From: Liquidambar formosana
Lineage: Eukaryota; Streptophyta; Magnoliopsida; Saxifragales; Altingiaceae
Assembly: GCA_039720395.1 (NCBI GenBank)
Contig: CM077829.1
Span: 21,302,685-21,366,684 of the forward strand
Direction of reading: 5' to 3'
Length of the DNA stretch: 64,000 nt
Shown piece after piece: positions 24,228 to 35,044 of this stretch. The position numbers and the translations under genes were made by a program. Each line of letters begins with the position of its first letter. Within the stretch, counting starts at the first letter, position 1. The notes beneath the pieces are model-generated. The model was not told the origin of the DNA. It saw only the letters and a program-made list of their open reading frames with translations, and did no database searches.

Positions 24228-25887
24228 TGTTGGGAATCGAACAAGAGGGAAAAATTGAAGTGCGGAATATAAAAATTTTTCCTACGATTCCACAGCCCAT
24301 GAATCTAACTATGCATAACACAAAATCAAACCCTAACTACGAAGAGGGTTAGAACACTTACAGGATTTTTGTCTTCTCCGTTTTGCTCCAAGCTTCTACT
24401 CCGGACAGCGGTGAATGAGCAGCCCAAGTGTGCTGCCTCTAACGGTATCCACACCTAGCTAGAGCTTCAAGTCCTTTCTTTCTTCTTCCTTGTTGTTGCT
24501 AGAGGTGGAGAAGAGAGAGAGAGAGAAGAGAGCCTCCAAGGGGCTGGACGGCTAGGGTTTATTGTGCAAGCCTCATATTATGCCATGTCACACATAAGTG
24601 TGACTTATATAGGCAGCCCACTAAAGGGGGCTGGCCATGGGGAAGAAACCCTAATAGGGTTATGTGTAATTACACTTAATTGCACATTAACCCCTATTAT
24701 TTGTATCAAATACAAATAGGCCTATAAAGAACTATTCTTTATTCACTAAAACCCTTTCTCTCATAGACTTTAAAGCCCTTCTTGCATGATCAGTGTGTGA
24801 CCCATTGGGTTCACATCATTAAGTAGTTGGAATAGCACGAGGTGTGCACAATGGAACTCTTTCCATTTAGGGTCTAATTGGAACTCCTTTCAATTCCCTA
24901 ATTGATTATAACTCACTTATATCAATTAGGGCTTCTACTAACCATGAGTAACACCTAGCATATGGCTCATGGTGTGGTCCTTAATGAGGTGAATAGTCAT
25001 TTACAAAGAACCCTTCTGTTATAGTTTATAGGTTACAATTGCATCCTTCCTTCAACACAATGTCTCCAATTGAACTAATAGGACATGGAAGTCTGTCAAG
25101 TCCCTAGTTCAATTACTTTATACTCATTCATAGATATCAACTCATTGATGAACTCATGAAACTCTTTTCATATTCATCCTACCATGGCCATGGATTTAAT
25201 GAGTTATATTATGAATGCTATATGAGACATTCTCTCTCTTTTTCCTGAGAGTGATGGATCCCTTGTTGATCACTCACATGCCTTCATACACATAGCAGTA
25301 GGGCCAATGAACACCTTTGCAGACCCCTGAATAGGATCTGCACTTAGTGTTATCAAACTTCTAAAGCTACATGCATAAGGCAACTATGGTGTCTCAGGTC
25401 TAAGGATTACTTGTACCACTATAACAATGAGAAACTGATTGACAGGCAGGAAAAACTCCATTCAGTTTATCTCATATCTTTGGTCACATTCAGTGTACCT
25501 ATTCTCGCAATAGGCACCCACTTGTTGGTTGTAGTGTCTCCACACAAATAGCTTGAGACTAGCTATCCTCATATAGAGTCAACCTAACAAGTGCTAGTCC
25601 TATGGTTCATTACTGTCCATCATAGTGAACCTTCAACTAGGAATGCTTTAGGAGTTTAGTACAGAGATATATCTATAGTCTCAAAATTACAACTCTTTGT
25701 AATTCCATATTCTCAACTCTAACTCCATGGACATATTATGTAAATATAAATGATGCATATAAACATAATAGAATAAGCCCTTTTATTAAATCAATAATAA
25801 ATGTGACATACATAAATGAAATCAAATGATTGTTCCTAATCCCTAAACAATCATCTCTATGATTGGCTCTAGGGCATAATCCTAACA
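24228..25887 (-). repeat. 5' LTR of Copia-like element 2
   Basis: 1660 bp, the same length as the partner at 16196-17855, with only about ten differences by eye. This indicates a recent insertion. Confidence 0.95.
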
Positions 25888-25892
25888 ATAAT

Positions 25893-26339
25893 CCATATGG
25901 GGTATATTTTATATTCACTTTAGTTGGTGAAATACTTAATGGAAGAACTGTATGAAAGATACAGTGGATTCCATTATTAAGGGTGAATTAATTGTCGCAT
26001 TGTCTAGGAGACTGTTTGGATCTATAAGTTCATTTAGAACTTGGAGTTGTTCCTTCCATTGAGTTGCCCACACCTTGTTTTGTGACAACAATGGGTCTAT
26101 AGCTCAAGTATAGGAATCACGGTCTCATCAAAAGTCCAAACACATAGAGCGACAATTCCAAGTGATTAGAGGAATCATTGGAAGAGGTAATACATACATT
26201 ACAGAAGATATTATCTACATAAGTTTTTGTAGACCTACTGACTAAAGCTTTAAAACATAATTGGTTATGTCTAAGACCAACATCTTGAGAAGATAGGTAT
26301 GCGATACATAGTCGATTGGCTTTAGTGCAAGTGGGAGAT
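25893..26339 (+). pseudogene. 3' end of the Copia pol remnant and polypurine tract (element 1)
   Basis: Continues the element 1 internal region after element 2. It encodes VDLLTKAL near 26240, matching the usual C-terminus of Copia pol, and ends with the polypurine tract AAGTGGGAGAT (26329-26339) directly before the 3' LTR. Confidence 0.8.
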
Positions 26340-27994
26340 TGTTAGGATTATGCCCTAGAGCCAATCATAGAGATGATTGTTTAGGGATTAGGAACAATCA
26401 TTTGATTTCATTTATGTATGTCACATTTATTATTGATTTAATAAAAGGGCTTATTCTATTATGTTTATATGCATCATTTATATTTACATAATATGTCCAT
26501 GGAGTTAGAGTTGAGAATATGGAATTACAAAGAGTTGTAATTTTGAGACTATAGATATATCTCTGTACTAAACTCCTAAAGCATTCCTAGTTGAAGGTTC
26601 ACTATGATGGACAGTAATGAACCATAGGACTAGCACTTGTTAGGTTGACTCTATAGGAGGATAGCTAGTCTCAAGCTATTTGTGTGGAGACACTACAACC
26701 AACAAGTGGGTGCCTATTACGAGAATAGGTACACTGAATGTGACCAAAGATATGAGATAAACTGAATGGAGTTTTATTCTGCCTGTCAATCAGTTTCTCA
26801 TTGTTATAGTGGTACAAGTAATCCTTAGACCTGAGACACCATAGTTGCCTTATGCATGTAGCTTTAGAAGTTTGATAACACTAAGTGCAGATCCTATTCA
26901 GGGGTCTGCAAAGGTGTTCATTGGCCCTACTACTATGTGTATGAAGGCATGTGAGTGATCAACAAGGGATCCATCACTCTCAGGAAAAAGAGAGAGAATA
27001 TCTCATATAGCATTCATAATATAACTCATTAAATCCATGGCCATGGTAGGATGAATATGAAAAGAGTTTCATGAGTTCATCAATGAGTTGATATTCATGA
27101 TTGAGTATAAAGTAATTAAACTAGGGACTTGACAGACTTCCATGTCCTATTAGTTTAATTGGAGACATTGTGTTGAAGGAAGGATGCAATTGTAACCTAT
27201 AAACTATAACAGAAGGGTTCTTTGTTAGATACTTATTCACCTCATTAAGGACAACACCATGAACCATATGCTAGGTGTTATTCATGGTTAGTAGAAGCCC
27301 TAATTGATATAAGTGAGTTATAATCAATTAGGGAATTGGAAGGAGTTCCAATTAGACCCTGAATGGAAAGAGTTCCATTGTGCACACCTTGTGCTATTCC
27401 TACTACATGATGATGTGAACCCAATGGGTCACACACTGATCATGCAAGATGAGCTTTTAAGTCTATGAGAGAAAGGGTATGAGTGCATAAAGAATAGTTC
27501 TTTGAGGCCATGCTTGTATTTGATATAAACAATAGGGGTTATTGTGCAATTTAGGGAAATTGCATAAAACCCTAAAAGGGTTTCCCCCCTAGGGCCGGCC
27601 CCTTTAGTGTGGACTATTTAAGTCACACTATGATGTGTGACATCATAACTTTTAGAAGACACCAAGGGCTGGCCAGAATTTCCAGCCTCCCTCTCTCTCT
27701 CTCCTCTCTTCTCCTACACTAGCAACAACAAGGAAAAGGAGGAAAGGACTTGAAGCTCTAGCTAGGTGTGGATACCGTTGGAGGCAGCACACTTGGGCTG
27801 CCCATTCATCGCTGTCCAGAATCAAAGCTTGGAGCAAAAAGGAGAAGACAAAAATTCTGTAAGTGTTCTAACCCTCTTTGTAGTTAGGGTTTGATTTTGT
27901 GTTATGCATAGTTAGATTCATGGGCTGTGGAATCGTAGGAAAAATTTTTATATTCCGCACCTTTGTATTTTTCCCTCTTGTTCGATTCCCAACA
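26340..27994 (+). repeat. 3' LTR of Copia-like element 1
   Basis: 1655 bp, matching 8650-10304 in length. Ends GATTCCCAACA and is followed by the TSD ATGAT and resumed element A integrase sequence. Confidence 0.95.
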
Positions 27995-28599
27995 ATGATT
28001 TTCTTGGCTAGCATATAACCATTCATGTGCAGTGCTCTAACTCCTTCATGGATTTCACTAACAAGATGTTCGGCTTCTTCTTCGGTGACACACAACAGAT
28101 GGACTCCATTGTATGACCTCCGGTATAGCTTTCCTCCACACAAAACATAGTGACTTGCTAGCCTCCTTAGTGTTCTCCTATCAATGCGGGATGCTCCTTC
28201 CGGATACTCCCTTTCCTCGATGAACTTCATGATGTCATGGTACCAAGGATGGCCATCTTTCACCTCTCCTTCTTGAATAGAGCAGCAATACACGAGTCTT
28301 TCTCTACATTCTATCACCAACGGTTTTACATTCCCACCATCTAGGATTTCCACCATAGAAGCTAAAGTTGCCAAAGCATCAGCAAACTGATTCTTATTTC
28401 TTGACAAATAATTAAACTCTATTTCCACAAATTCCTTAGTCAAGGCTTCTAAATAGGCATGATACGGCAGCAGCTTTTCATCACGAGTCTTCCATTCTCC
28501 TTTTATCTGGCAGATAATCAGTGCTGAATCTCTGAAAACCTCTAACTCTTTAATCTCCAATTCTAGTGCAGCTTCCAACGCAAGGATGCAGGCTTCATA
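27995..28599 (-). pseudogene. Element A: second RNase H and integrase N-terminus
   Basis: Reads leftward: EAALEL, then DSALIICQIKGEW, NYLSRNKNQFADALATLASM (second, plant-type RNase H), then HYVLCGGKLYRR, and the integrase zinc region up to the insertion by element 1. The frame is open for about 200 codons, but both ends are cut by insertions. Homologous to about 53570-54180 of element C, which shows the joined order. Confidence 0.92.
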
Positions 28600-31500
28600 T
28601 GTTAGGATTATGCCCTAGAGCCAATCATGGAGATGATTGTTTAGGGATTAGGAACAATCAATTGATTTCATTTATATATGTCACATTTATTATTGATTTA
28701 ATAAAAGGGCTTATTCTATTATGTTTATATGCATCATTTATATTTACATAATATGTCCATGGAGTTAGAGTTGAGAATATAAAATTATAAAGGGTTGTAA
28801 TTTTGAGACTGTAAATATATCTCTGTACTAAACTCCTAAATCATTCCTAGTTGAAGGTTCACTATGATGGATAGTAATGAACCATAGGACTAGCACTTGT
28901 TAGGTTGACTCTATAGGAGGATAGCTAGTCTCAAGCTATTTATGTGGAGACACTACAACCAGCAAGTGGGTGCCTATTATAAGAATTGGTACACTGAATG
29001 TGACCAAAGATATGAGATAAACTGAATGGGGTTTTAACCTGCCTGTCAATCAGTTTCTCATTGTTATAGTGGTACAAGTAATCCTTAGACCTGAGACACC
29101 ATGGTTGTCTTATACATGTAGCTTTAGAAGTTTGATAACACTAAGTGCAGATCCTATTCAGGGGTCTGTAAGGGTGTTCATTGGCCCTACTGCTATGTGT
29201 GTGAAGGCATGTGAGTGATCAACAAGGAATCCATCACTCTCAGGAAAAAGAGAGTGAATGTCTCATACAACATTCATTGAATATAACTCATTAAATCCAT
29301 GGGCCCATGGTAGAATGAATATGGAAAGGAGTTTCCATAAGTTCATCATTGAGTTGATATTAATGAATGAGTATAAAGTAATTGAACTAGGGACTTGACA
29401 GACTTCCATATCCTATTAGTTCAATTGGAGACATTGTGTTGATGGAAGGATGGAATTGTAACCTGTAAACTATAACAGAAGGGTTCTTTGTAAATGACTA
29501 TTCACCTCATTAAGGACCACACCATGAGCCATATGCTAGGTGTTACTCATGGTTAGTAGAAGCCCTAATTGATATAAATGAGTTATAATCAATTAGGGAA
29601 TTGAAAGGAGTTTCAATTAGACCCTTAATGGAAAGTGTTCCATTGTGCACAACTTGTGCTGTTCCTACTACTTGATGATGTGAACCCAATGGGTCACACA
29701 CTGATCATGCTAAGAGAGCTTGATTGTCTATGAGAGAAAGGGTATAAGTGATTAAAGAAAAGTTCTTTAAGGGGCTAATTTGTATTTGATGCAAACTAGT
29801 GGGCTAATTGTGTAATTAAGAGTAATTACACAAATTAGATTAGGGTTTGGAATCCCCCCTTGGCCGGCCCTATTAGTGGGCTATATAATGCCCACTATAA
29901 GGTGATGACATCATCACAATCACTCCTTCCCAAGGGCTGGCTGAAAATTATAGCTCTCCCTCTCTCTCTCTCTTTCTTCTCCACCTCTAGCAACAACAAG
30001 GAAGAAGAAGGAAAGGACTTCAAGCTCAAGCTAGGTGTGGATACCGTTGGAGGCAGCTGTCACACCCCATTTTTGCACCACCTTACTAGGGCTCATCATT
30101 TCATGCATGTTTTTGTTTTGTTTTTGAGTCTAGTCACTTGCATTAGTTTTCTAGAGTCACAAGGACAATGGATATGAATTTTGGTTCAAATTGGAGTTGA
30201 TCTTGAGGGATAATAAGAGCTTTTGTGACTTGAGGGGCATAATCGTCTTTTAAGTCCCAAACTTTTCATTTGACCTTGGAATGATCTCCAAATTGTCAAT
30301 TGGAGTTCATATGGATGCATATGAGGTATTTCTAGGTTCAATTTGGTAAGTCAATGGCTCGGGATTAAAATGGCTTGATGTAGTTCAAGTTGGTTAATTG
30401 ACCCTTCCTTGGGTTAGCTCTAATTGACTCACAATTACCAACCAAATCTTTTCAAATTGACTTTCATTAGTCATCATTTTGTACCGGTTGTCATCTTAAG
30501 TCCCATGGCCCTGATGATGAGTTTAGTGTGGTTATTTACGGATTATCCTTGAAGAATTAGTGCGAATCACAACATGAGATTTTTGGTTAAAATGAAAAGA
30601 AAATTATTTTATTAAATTAGCCATTTTTATCATGACGCTAACACGTGTACGTATGTGATGAGTGTGTGTACGCACATACGATACATGTGCATGCGTGTTA
30701 GCGGTCAGTCTCCCAATTTTTATAAAAGACAATTTCCTTTTCCTATTCAGATTAGAAGTCTTTTATCATTATAAAATACCTTTTGATTATTCTCCAAGGA
30801 AACCTAGTCCAGGAAGGAAAGGGAAACTCCAGATTTCAGCTATAAATACTCTCTTAATGTCTTTAAACAAGGGAGGAGGAGAAGAGGGTTTGGAGGGAGT
30901 GAAATTCGTCATAATTCAGCAGCAGATTTTCTGAAAACCAGCAGTCGTATTTTAATCATAACTTTTTCATCCGAAGTCAGAATTTGATGAAATTGGTCTT
31001 GTTAGAAAGATAATTCAATTCTCTACAACTTTGTATTTCACAAGCGTTGTCCAAATCCAACGTTTTCATACCCAAAAACGCGATTGAAGTTGCTGCTGCT
31101 GCAAAGTGACGAGAATCACTTTTTCTTTTCTCTTGTTCTCTTTTTGTTTTCTATTTCTTTTCAAAGTTGAGTGAGTTTTGATCTCTTTGCTGTGATACCA
31201 CTTTGACAAAGAGGAGGATTCGTGTTGGTTTGATTCACTCTAAAGACCTGAGGAGCCACGAACAATTGCATACAGCAGCAAGGAAGGCCCTTCCTAAGGT
31301 ATTCTCCTTCTCTATTCAAGCTTAAACTAGGTTTTCATATGGGTTAGGCCTATTGCATGTTAAAGGTAACTTTTTTATCATGTATTAACACTCTAGCTAG
31401 TTAATATACATGGAATATCTATTTTTTATCTACTGTTTAGCATGCTTTAAGGCTGTCCTTTAGGTTTTTAATGCATAGTTATGATTCGTGTGCTCCTATT

Positions 31501-33073
31501 GTCCTTGTGTTAGGATTAGTGTCATTGCATGTTAGAGTTAGGATTTTCATCATGTTATATTGCTTTAGTTAGTTAATATGCATGATTTAATTTCTGTTTA
31601 GTTTGGTTTTAGCATGATTAAAGTATGTTTTGTATGTTTTTAAGCATATTTGTGAGTTTAGGGTTTTAGAGTCATTGTTTCGTGTTTGTTTTCATATAGC
31701 ATGATAAAGTAGACTTTTTTATTTGGTTTTTCTTCGTGTTTGCTGTATATGTTTTTCATATGGAGTAAACATGATAGTTTTGCATGCATGTTAGTATGTT
31801 TTAGGGTTTTTATGCATGATATGGTTCTAGGAATATGTTAGGACTTATTATTGTTCGCTGTTTTTGCTATTGGCATGCTTAGTGGATGATTTTAGGTCAT
31901 AATACTACTCTGTCCAGATTTGCATGTTAGTGTTTTTGCATGGTTTTGAGCACTTGTAAGGGTGCAAATAGGTGTGGTATTTGTCCCATGGCAAATAGGG
32001 CTGCTTATGTCTGAAATGGCTAAATGCTTGGAGCTAATTGCGCTCAGGTAAGTGGGTGTGAAGGTGCCCCAATTCACCTTTCTTCTTAACTCATTCTCTT
32101 CTCCCTATTTAGGGTTAATTTTTAATATGATCCTATGGTTTAATTAGAGGTTTCCTTAACCAACAAAATTCTGGTTTTTATTAAAGTTTCCATTTTGTGG
32201 ATTTCTTTCCTAAAATCAAACTTTCTATCAAATTCAACTCTTTTGATCAAATAAGGAAACCTAGGGTTTTAACCATAGGTTTATATTAGGTCTTAACCCT
32301 AATTCTAATCGAACTACGTGGACTTTGATCCATGTATTTCGTTGCATGGTACGTAGGCGCTCTTCGTGAGGCTCAAGTCCGTTCTAGGATCCAAGCATCC
32401 TAGGTTTATTTTTGTTTTGTTTTCTTTTTCTTTATTTTCTGTTTTTTGTGCTTATTATGCATGGATGGATGAATGAAATATATGATATGCATGCAATTCT
32501 TGTGATGATATACTTGCTGATTTTTGTATGGAAAGATCTTGATTTAGCCCAAATGAACTGAGAGACCGAAAGGGTGACATGGGTGCCTATAGGCTTTGCC
32601 TAGAACCTTCCCATGTCATAACTTAGCCTCCGAATCCCCGATTTCTTTGGTTTTCAAAAGATTGGTTTTTGCCTTTCCTTTTTTATGGAGTCATTCAAAT
32701 TGTTTTCCTAAAACAAACTATTTTTAGGGTTTTCCTTGTTTCCTTTAAAAAATAAGGTGGCGACTCCTTTCCTTTTTCTTTTTCAAACCCACTTTCTTTT
32801 CAATCCCTCGTGGGCCCAATTTCCGGGGTTCACAGCAGCACACTTGGGCTGCTCATTCACCGCTGTCCGGAAACAAAGCTTGGAGCAAAAAGGAGAAGAC
32901 AAAGCTTGGAGCATAAAGGAGAAGACATTAATCAACTGTAAGTAATCCCAACTCTCTTGGTAGTTAGGGTTTATGTTTTTGTATTATGCATAATCGGATT
33001 CATGGGTTTGGGAATCGTAGGAAAATTTTAATTCCGCCCTTTGTAGTTTTCCTCCCTAGTTAGATTCCCAATA
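28600..33073 (+). mobile_element. Solo LTR of the Copia-like family, itself interrupted
   Basis: Begins TGTTAGGATTATGCCC and ends CCCAATA (the usual terminal CA mutated to TA). Flanked by TCATA (28595-28599 and 33074-33078) inside the RNase H region of element A. A 2777-bp Tat LTR plus its 5-bp duplication lies inside it at 30058-32839. The core promoter region shows TATATAATG near 29882 and a CT tract near 29959. Confidence 0.93.
30058..32834 (+). mobile_element. Solo LTR of the Tat element C family
   Basis: Begins TGTCACACCCC and ends GGGGTTCACA, flanked by GCAGC (30053-30057 and 32835-32839). It is the reverse complement of the element C LTRs with modest divergence and slightly greater length (2777 against 2757). 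It contains a TATA box TATAAATA at 30841-30848 and an alternating purine-pyrimidine palindrome at 30638-30701. No internal region remains. Confidence 0.94.
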
Positions 33074-33078
33074 TCATA

Positions 33079-34858
33079 CTCAGCAATGTTGTTGGTTGCT
33101 TCGAACCCCAACTTTACCGCCAATGGTGTGAATGCTTCTTCAGGTGAGACCAGCAGAACTCCTATCCCATACCCTCTCTTCTTTGCAGCTCCATCGAAGT
33201 ATACCTTCCAGACCTTCTTTCCAATCTCCAGGACATCCTCATCGGGGAATTGATCATTGAATTGTTCTGATGACGCCACAGGGCAGTTAGCCAAATAATC
33301 TGCAATGATACTTCCTTTCACTGACTTTTGTGTTACATACTTTATGTTGAATTCATTGAGAAGAATCGACCAACGGGCAGTTCTGTAGGATAAAACCGGC
33401 CTTTCTATCAAATACTTCAGTGGATCCATATGACTTATCAAGAAAACCTCATACGACATCATATAATGACGAAGTTTCTGAGTTGCCCACACCAAAGCCA
33501 CACAAGCCTTCTCTACGGCATTGTACTTCACCTCATAGTCTGTCATCTTCTTGCTTAGGTAATAAATGGCATTCTCCCTTTTCGACCCCTCAAGGTACTG
33601 AGCTAGCATAGCTCCCATCGCGGTTTCTGTGACCGTCAAGTATAACAATAATGGCTCACTTCGTCGCGGAGGAACTAGAATTGGTGGATTACTCAAATAC
33701 CTTTTAATAGTCTCAAAAGCTTCTTGACATTCTCCGTTCCATACCTTTGGCACACCCTTCTTAAGCAACTTGAAAATCGGCTCACACACTAAAGTCAAGT
33801 TAGCAATAAACCTGCTTATGTACTGAATTCTCCCCAAAAATCCTCGAATCTACTTTTCTGTGCTAGGCGGCTCCATCTCCACAATAGCTTTGATTTTCAC
33901 TGGATCAACTTCGATTCCCCTCTGAGTAATCATGAACCCTAATAACTTGCCTGCAGTGACACCAAAGGCGCATTTCTGTGGATTCAATCGCAAGTTGTAC
34001 TTCTTTGCCCGCTCTGGGAATCTTTCCAGTGCCATGAAGTGTCCTTCTCGGTCCACGGACTTCACGATCATGTCGTCCACATACACTTCCACCTCCTTAT
34101 GGATCATGTCATGCAGCAATGTTGTAGCAGCTCTCTGATAGGTAGCCCCGGCATTTCTCAAACCGAACGGCATCACTTTGTAGCAATATGTTCCCCACTG
34201 TGTGATAAAAGCTGTTTTCTCCATATCCTGCAGCGCCATCTTTATCTGATTGTATCCGGAAAACCCATCCATAAAAGAGAGTAGTGCATGTCCCACAGTA
34301 CTATCTACCAACACATCAATGTAAGGCAAAGGAAAATCATCCTTAGGGCTTGCTGCATTAAGATCTCGAAAATCCACACACATCCTTACTTTTCCATCCT
34401 TTTTAGGCACGGGTACTATATTGGATAACCATTCCAAATACTCCACAACCTGTAGGAACCCTGCGTTGAGTTGTTTAGTTACTTCTTCTTTTACCTTCAA
34501 TGCCCATTTAGGTTTTAACCTTCTTAATTTTTGCTTTACCGGCTTTTTAAGGGGATTAGTGGGGATAAAATGCTGCACAATATTTGGATCTATGCCAGGC
34601 ATGTCTTCATAAGACCATGCAAAGGCTGTTATGTTGGCCTTTAAGAGGGCTATCAGCTTTTCTTTTTCAAGTGGTGAGAGGGTTATCCCAATTTTAATTA
34701 TCTTTGGCAATTCATTTGTCCCTAAATTGATTGATTCCAATTCATCCATGTTAGGTTCGGTGACAGCCCTTTTCCTTCGCTCGACAAGCTCCGGAGGGAC
34801 GTCATTCCTAGGATCTATATCCATGCCATAAATATCCATAGAAGAGAGAAAGGAAACA
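33079..34858 (-). pseudogene. Element A: reverse transcriptase and first RNase H (broken)
   Basis: Starts after the intron with MDIYGMDIDPRND, then RT motifs KKDGKVRMCVDFRDLN, FMDGFSGYNQI and the catalytic YVDDMIVKS, then LLGFMITQRGIEVDP. A TAG at 33850-33852 replaces the CAG found in element C. RNase H follows (NAIYYLSKKMTDYE), then the start of the second RNase H (VYFDGAAKKRGYGIGVLL) up to NNIAEY, where the solo LTR interrupts. RT copies the element RNA into DNA. Confidence 0.93.
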
Positions 34859-35044
34859 CTGCAAGCAAACAATGTATAAAAGAAACACACTTCATTAAAG
34901 GAACTAACAAAAAGACATAAACTTGAAGACAAAAAGAGAAACAAAATTTGGTGCCACAACTATGAAACGACTCCTAACTCCACAAAGTGGGATAGGCGGA
35001 CCCACTTTATTGAAAGCGAGAAAGACTCTAACTAAGGAGCCTAC
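34859..35044 (-). other. Predicted intron between gag-protease and RT (element A)
   Basis: On the minus strand the donor is TT-GTAGGC and the acceptor is TTTGCTTGCAG-T, giving 186 bases. The gag-protease frame reads TTG TAG across the donor, so an unspliced RNA stops and a spliced RNA continues into RT in frame. Element C has the same arrangement. Ogre elements are known to have an intron at this place. Confidence 0.7.

Larger units (their letters stand above)
16196..25887 (-). mobile_element. Copia-like element 2, full length, inverted inside element 1
   Basis: Flanked by ATAAT (16191-16195 and 25888-25892), with two 1660-bp LTRs at 16196-17855 and 24228-25887 that differ at roughly ten positions. 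The target sequence is present unbroken in its own internal region near 18310, confirming that it inserted into a relative. Internal region 17856-24227 mirrors 10305-16195, so the pair forms a very long inverted repeat. It has the same decayed coding sequence as element 1. Confidence 0.96.
8650..27994 (+). mobile_element. Copia-like element 1, full length, holding element 2
   Basis: Bounded by two 1655-bp LTRs (8650-10304 and 26340-27994) and by the duplication ATGAT (8645-8649 and 27995-27999) inside the integrase gene of element A; element C shows the unbroken site near 53570. Its own length is about 9.65 kb once element 2 is removed. The LTRs differ at about 22 positions by eye, more than those of element 2, which fits element 2 being younger. 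The internal region has only decayed Copia pol sequence, so it could not move on its own. Confidence 0.95.

Noticed and set aside
8650..27994. Reading the inverted repeat as an inversion or a foldback DNA transposon
   Set aside because: Each arm has its own LTR pair, primer site, polypurine tract and target duplication, so nested insertion explains it fully.
28566..28751. Open frame at the start of Copia-like LTRs (LGLCPRANH and on) seen in several copies
   Set aside because: It recurs only because the LTRs are repeats, starts in different flanking sequence each time, and has no domain or codon pattern of a gene.
33420..33611. Plus-strand frames inside gag and pol (for example 33420-33611, 36221-36562, 57071-57286)
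   Set aside because: Shadows of the minus-strand polyprotein frames, without independent features.
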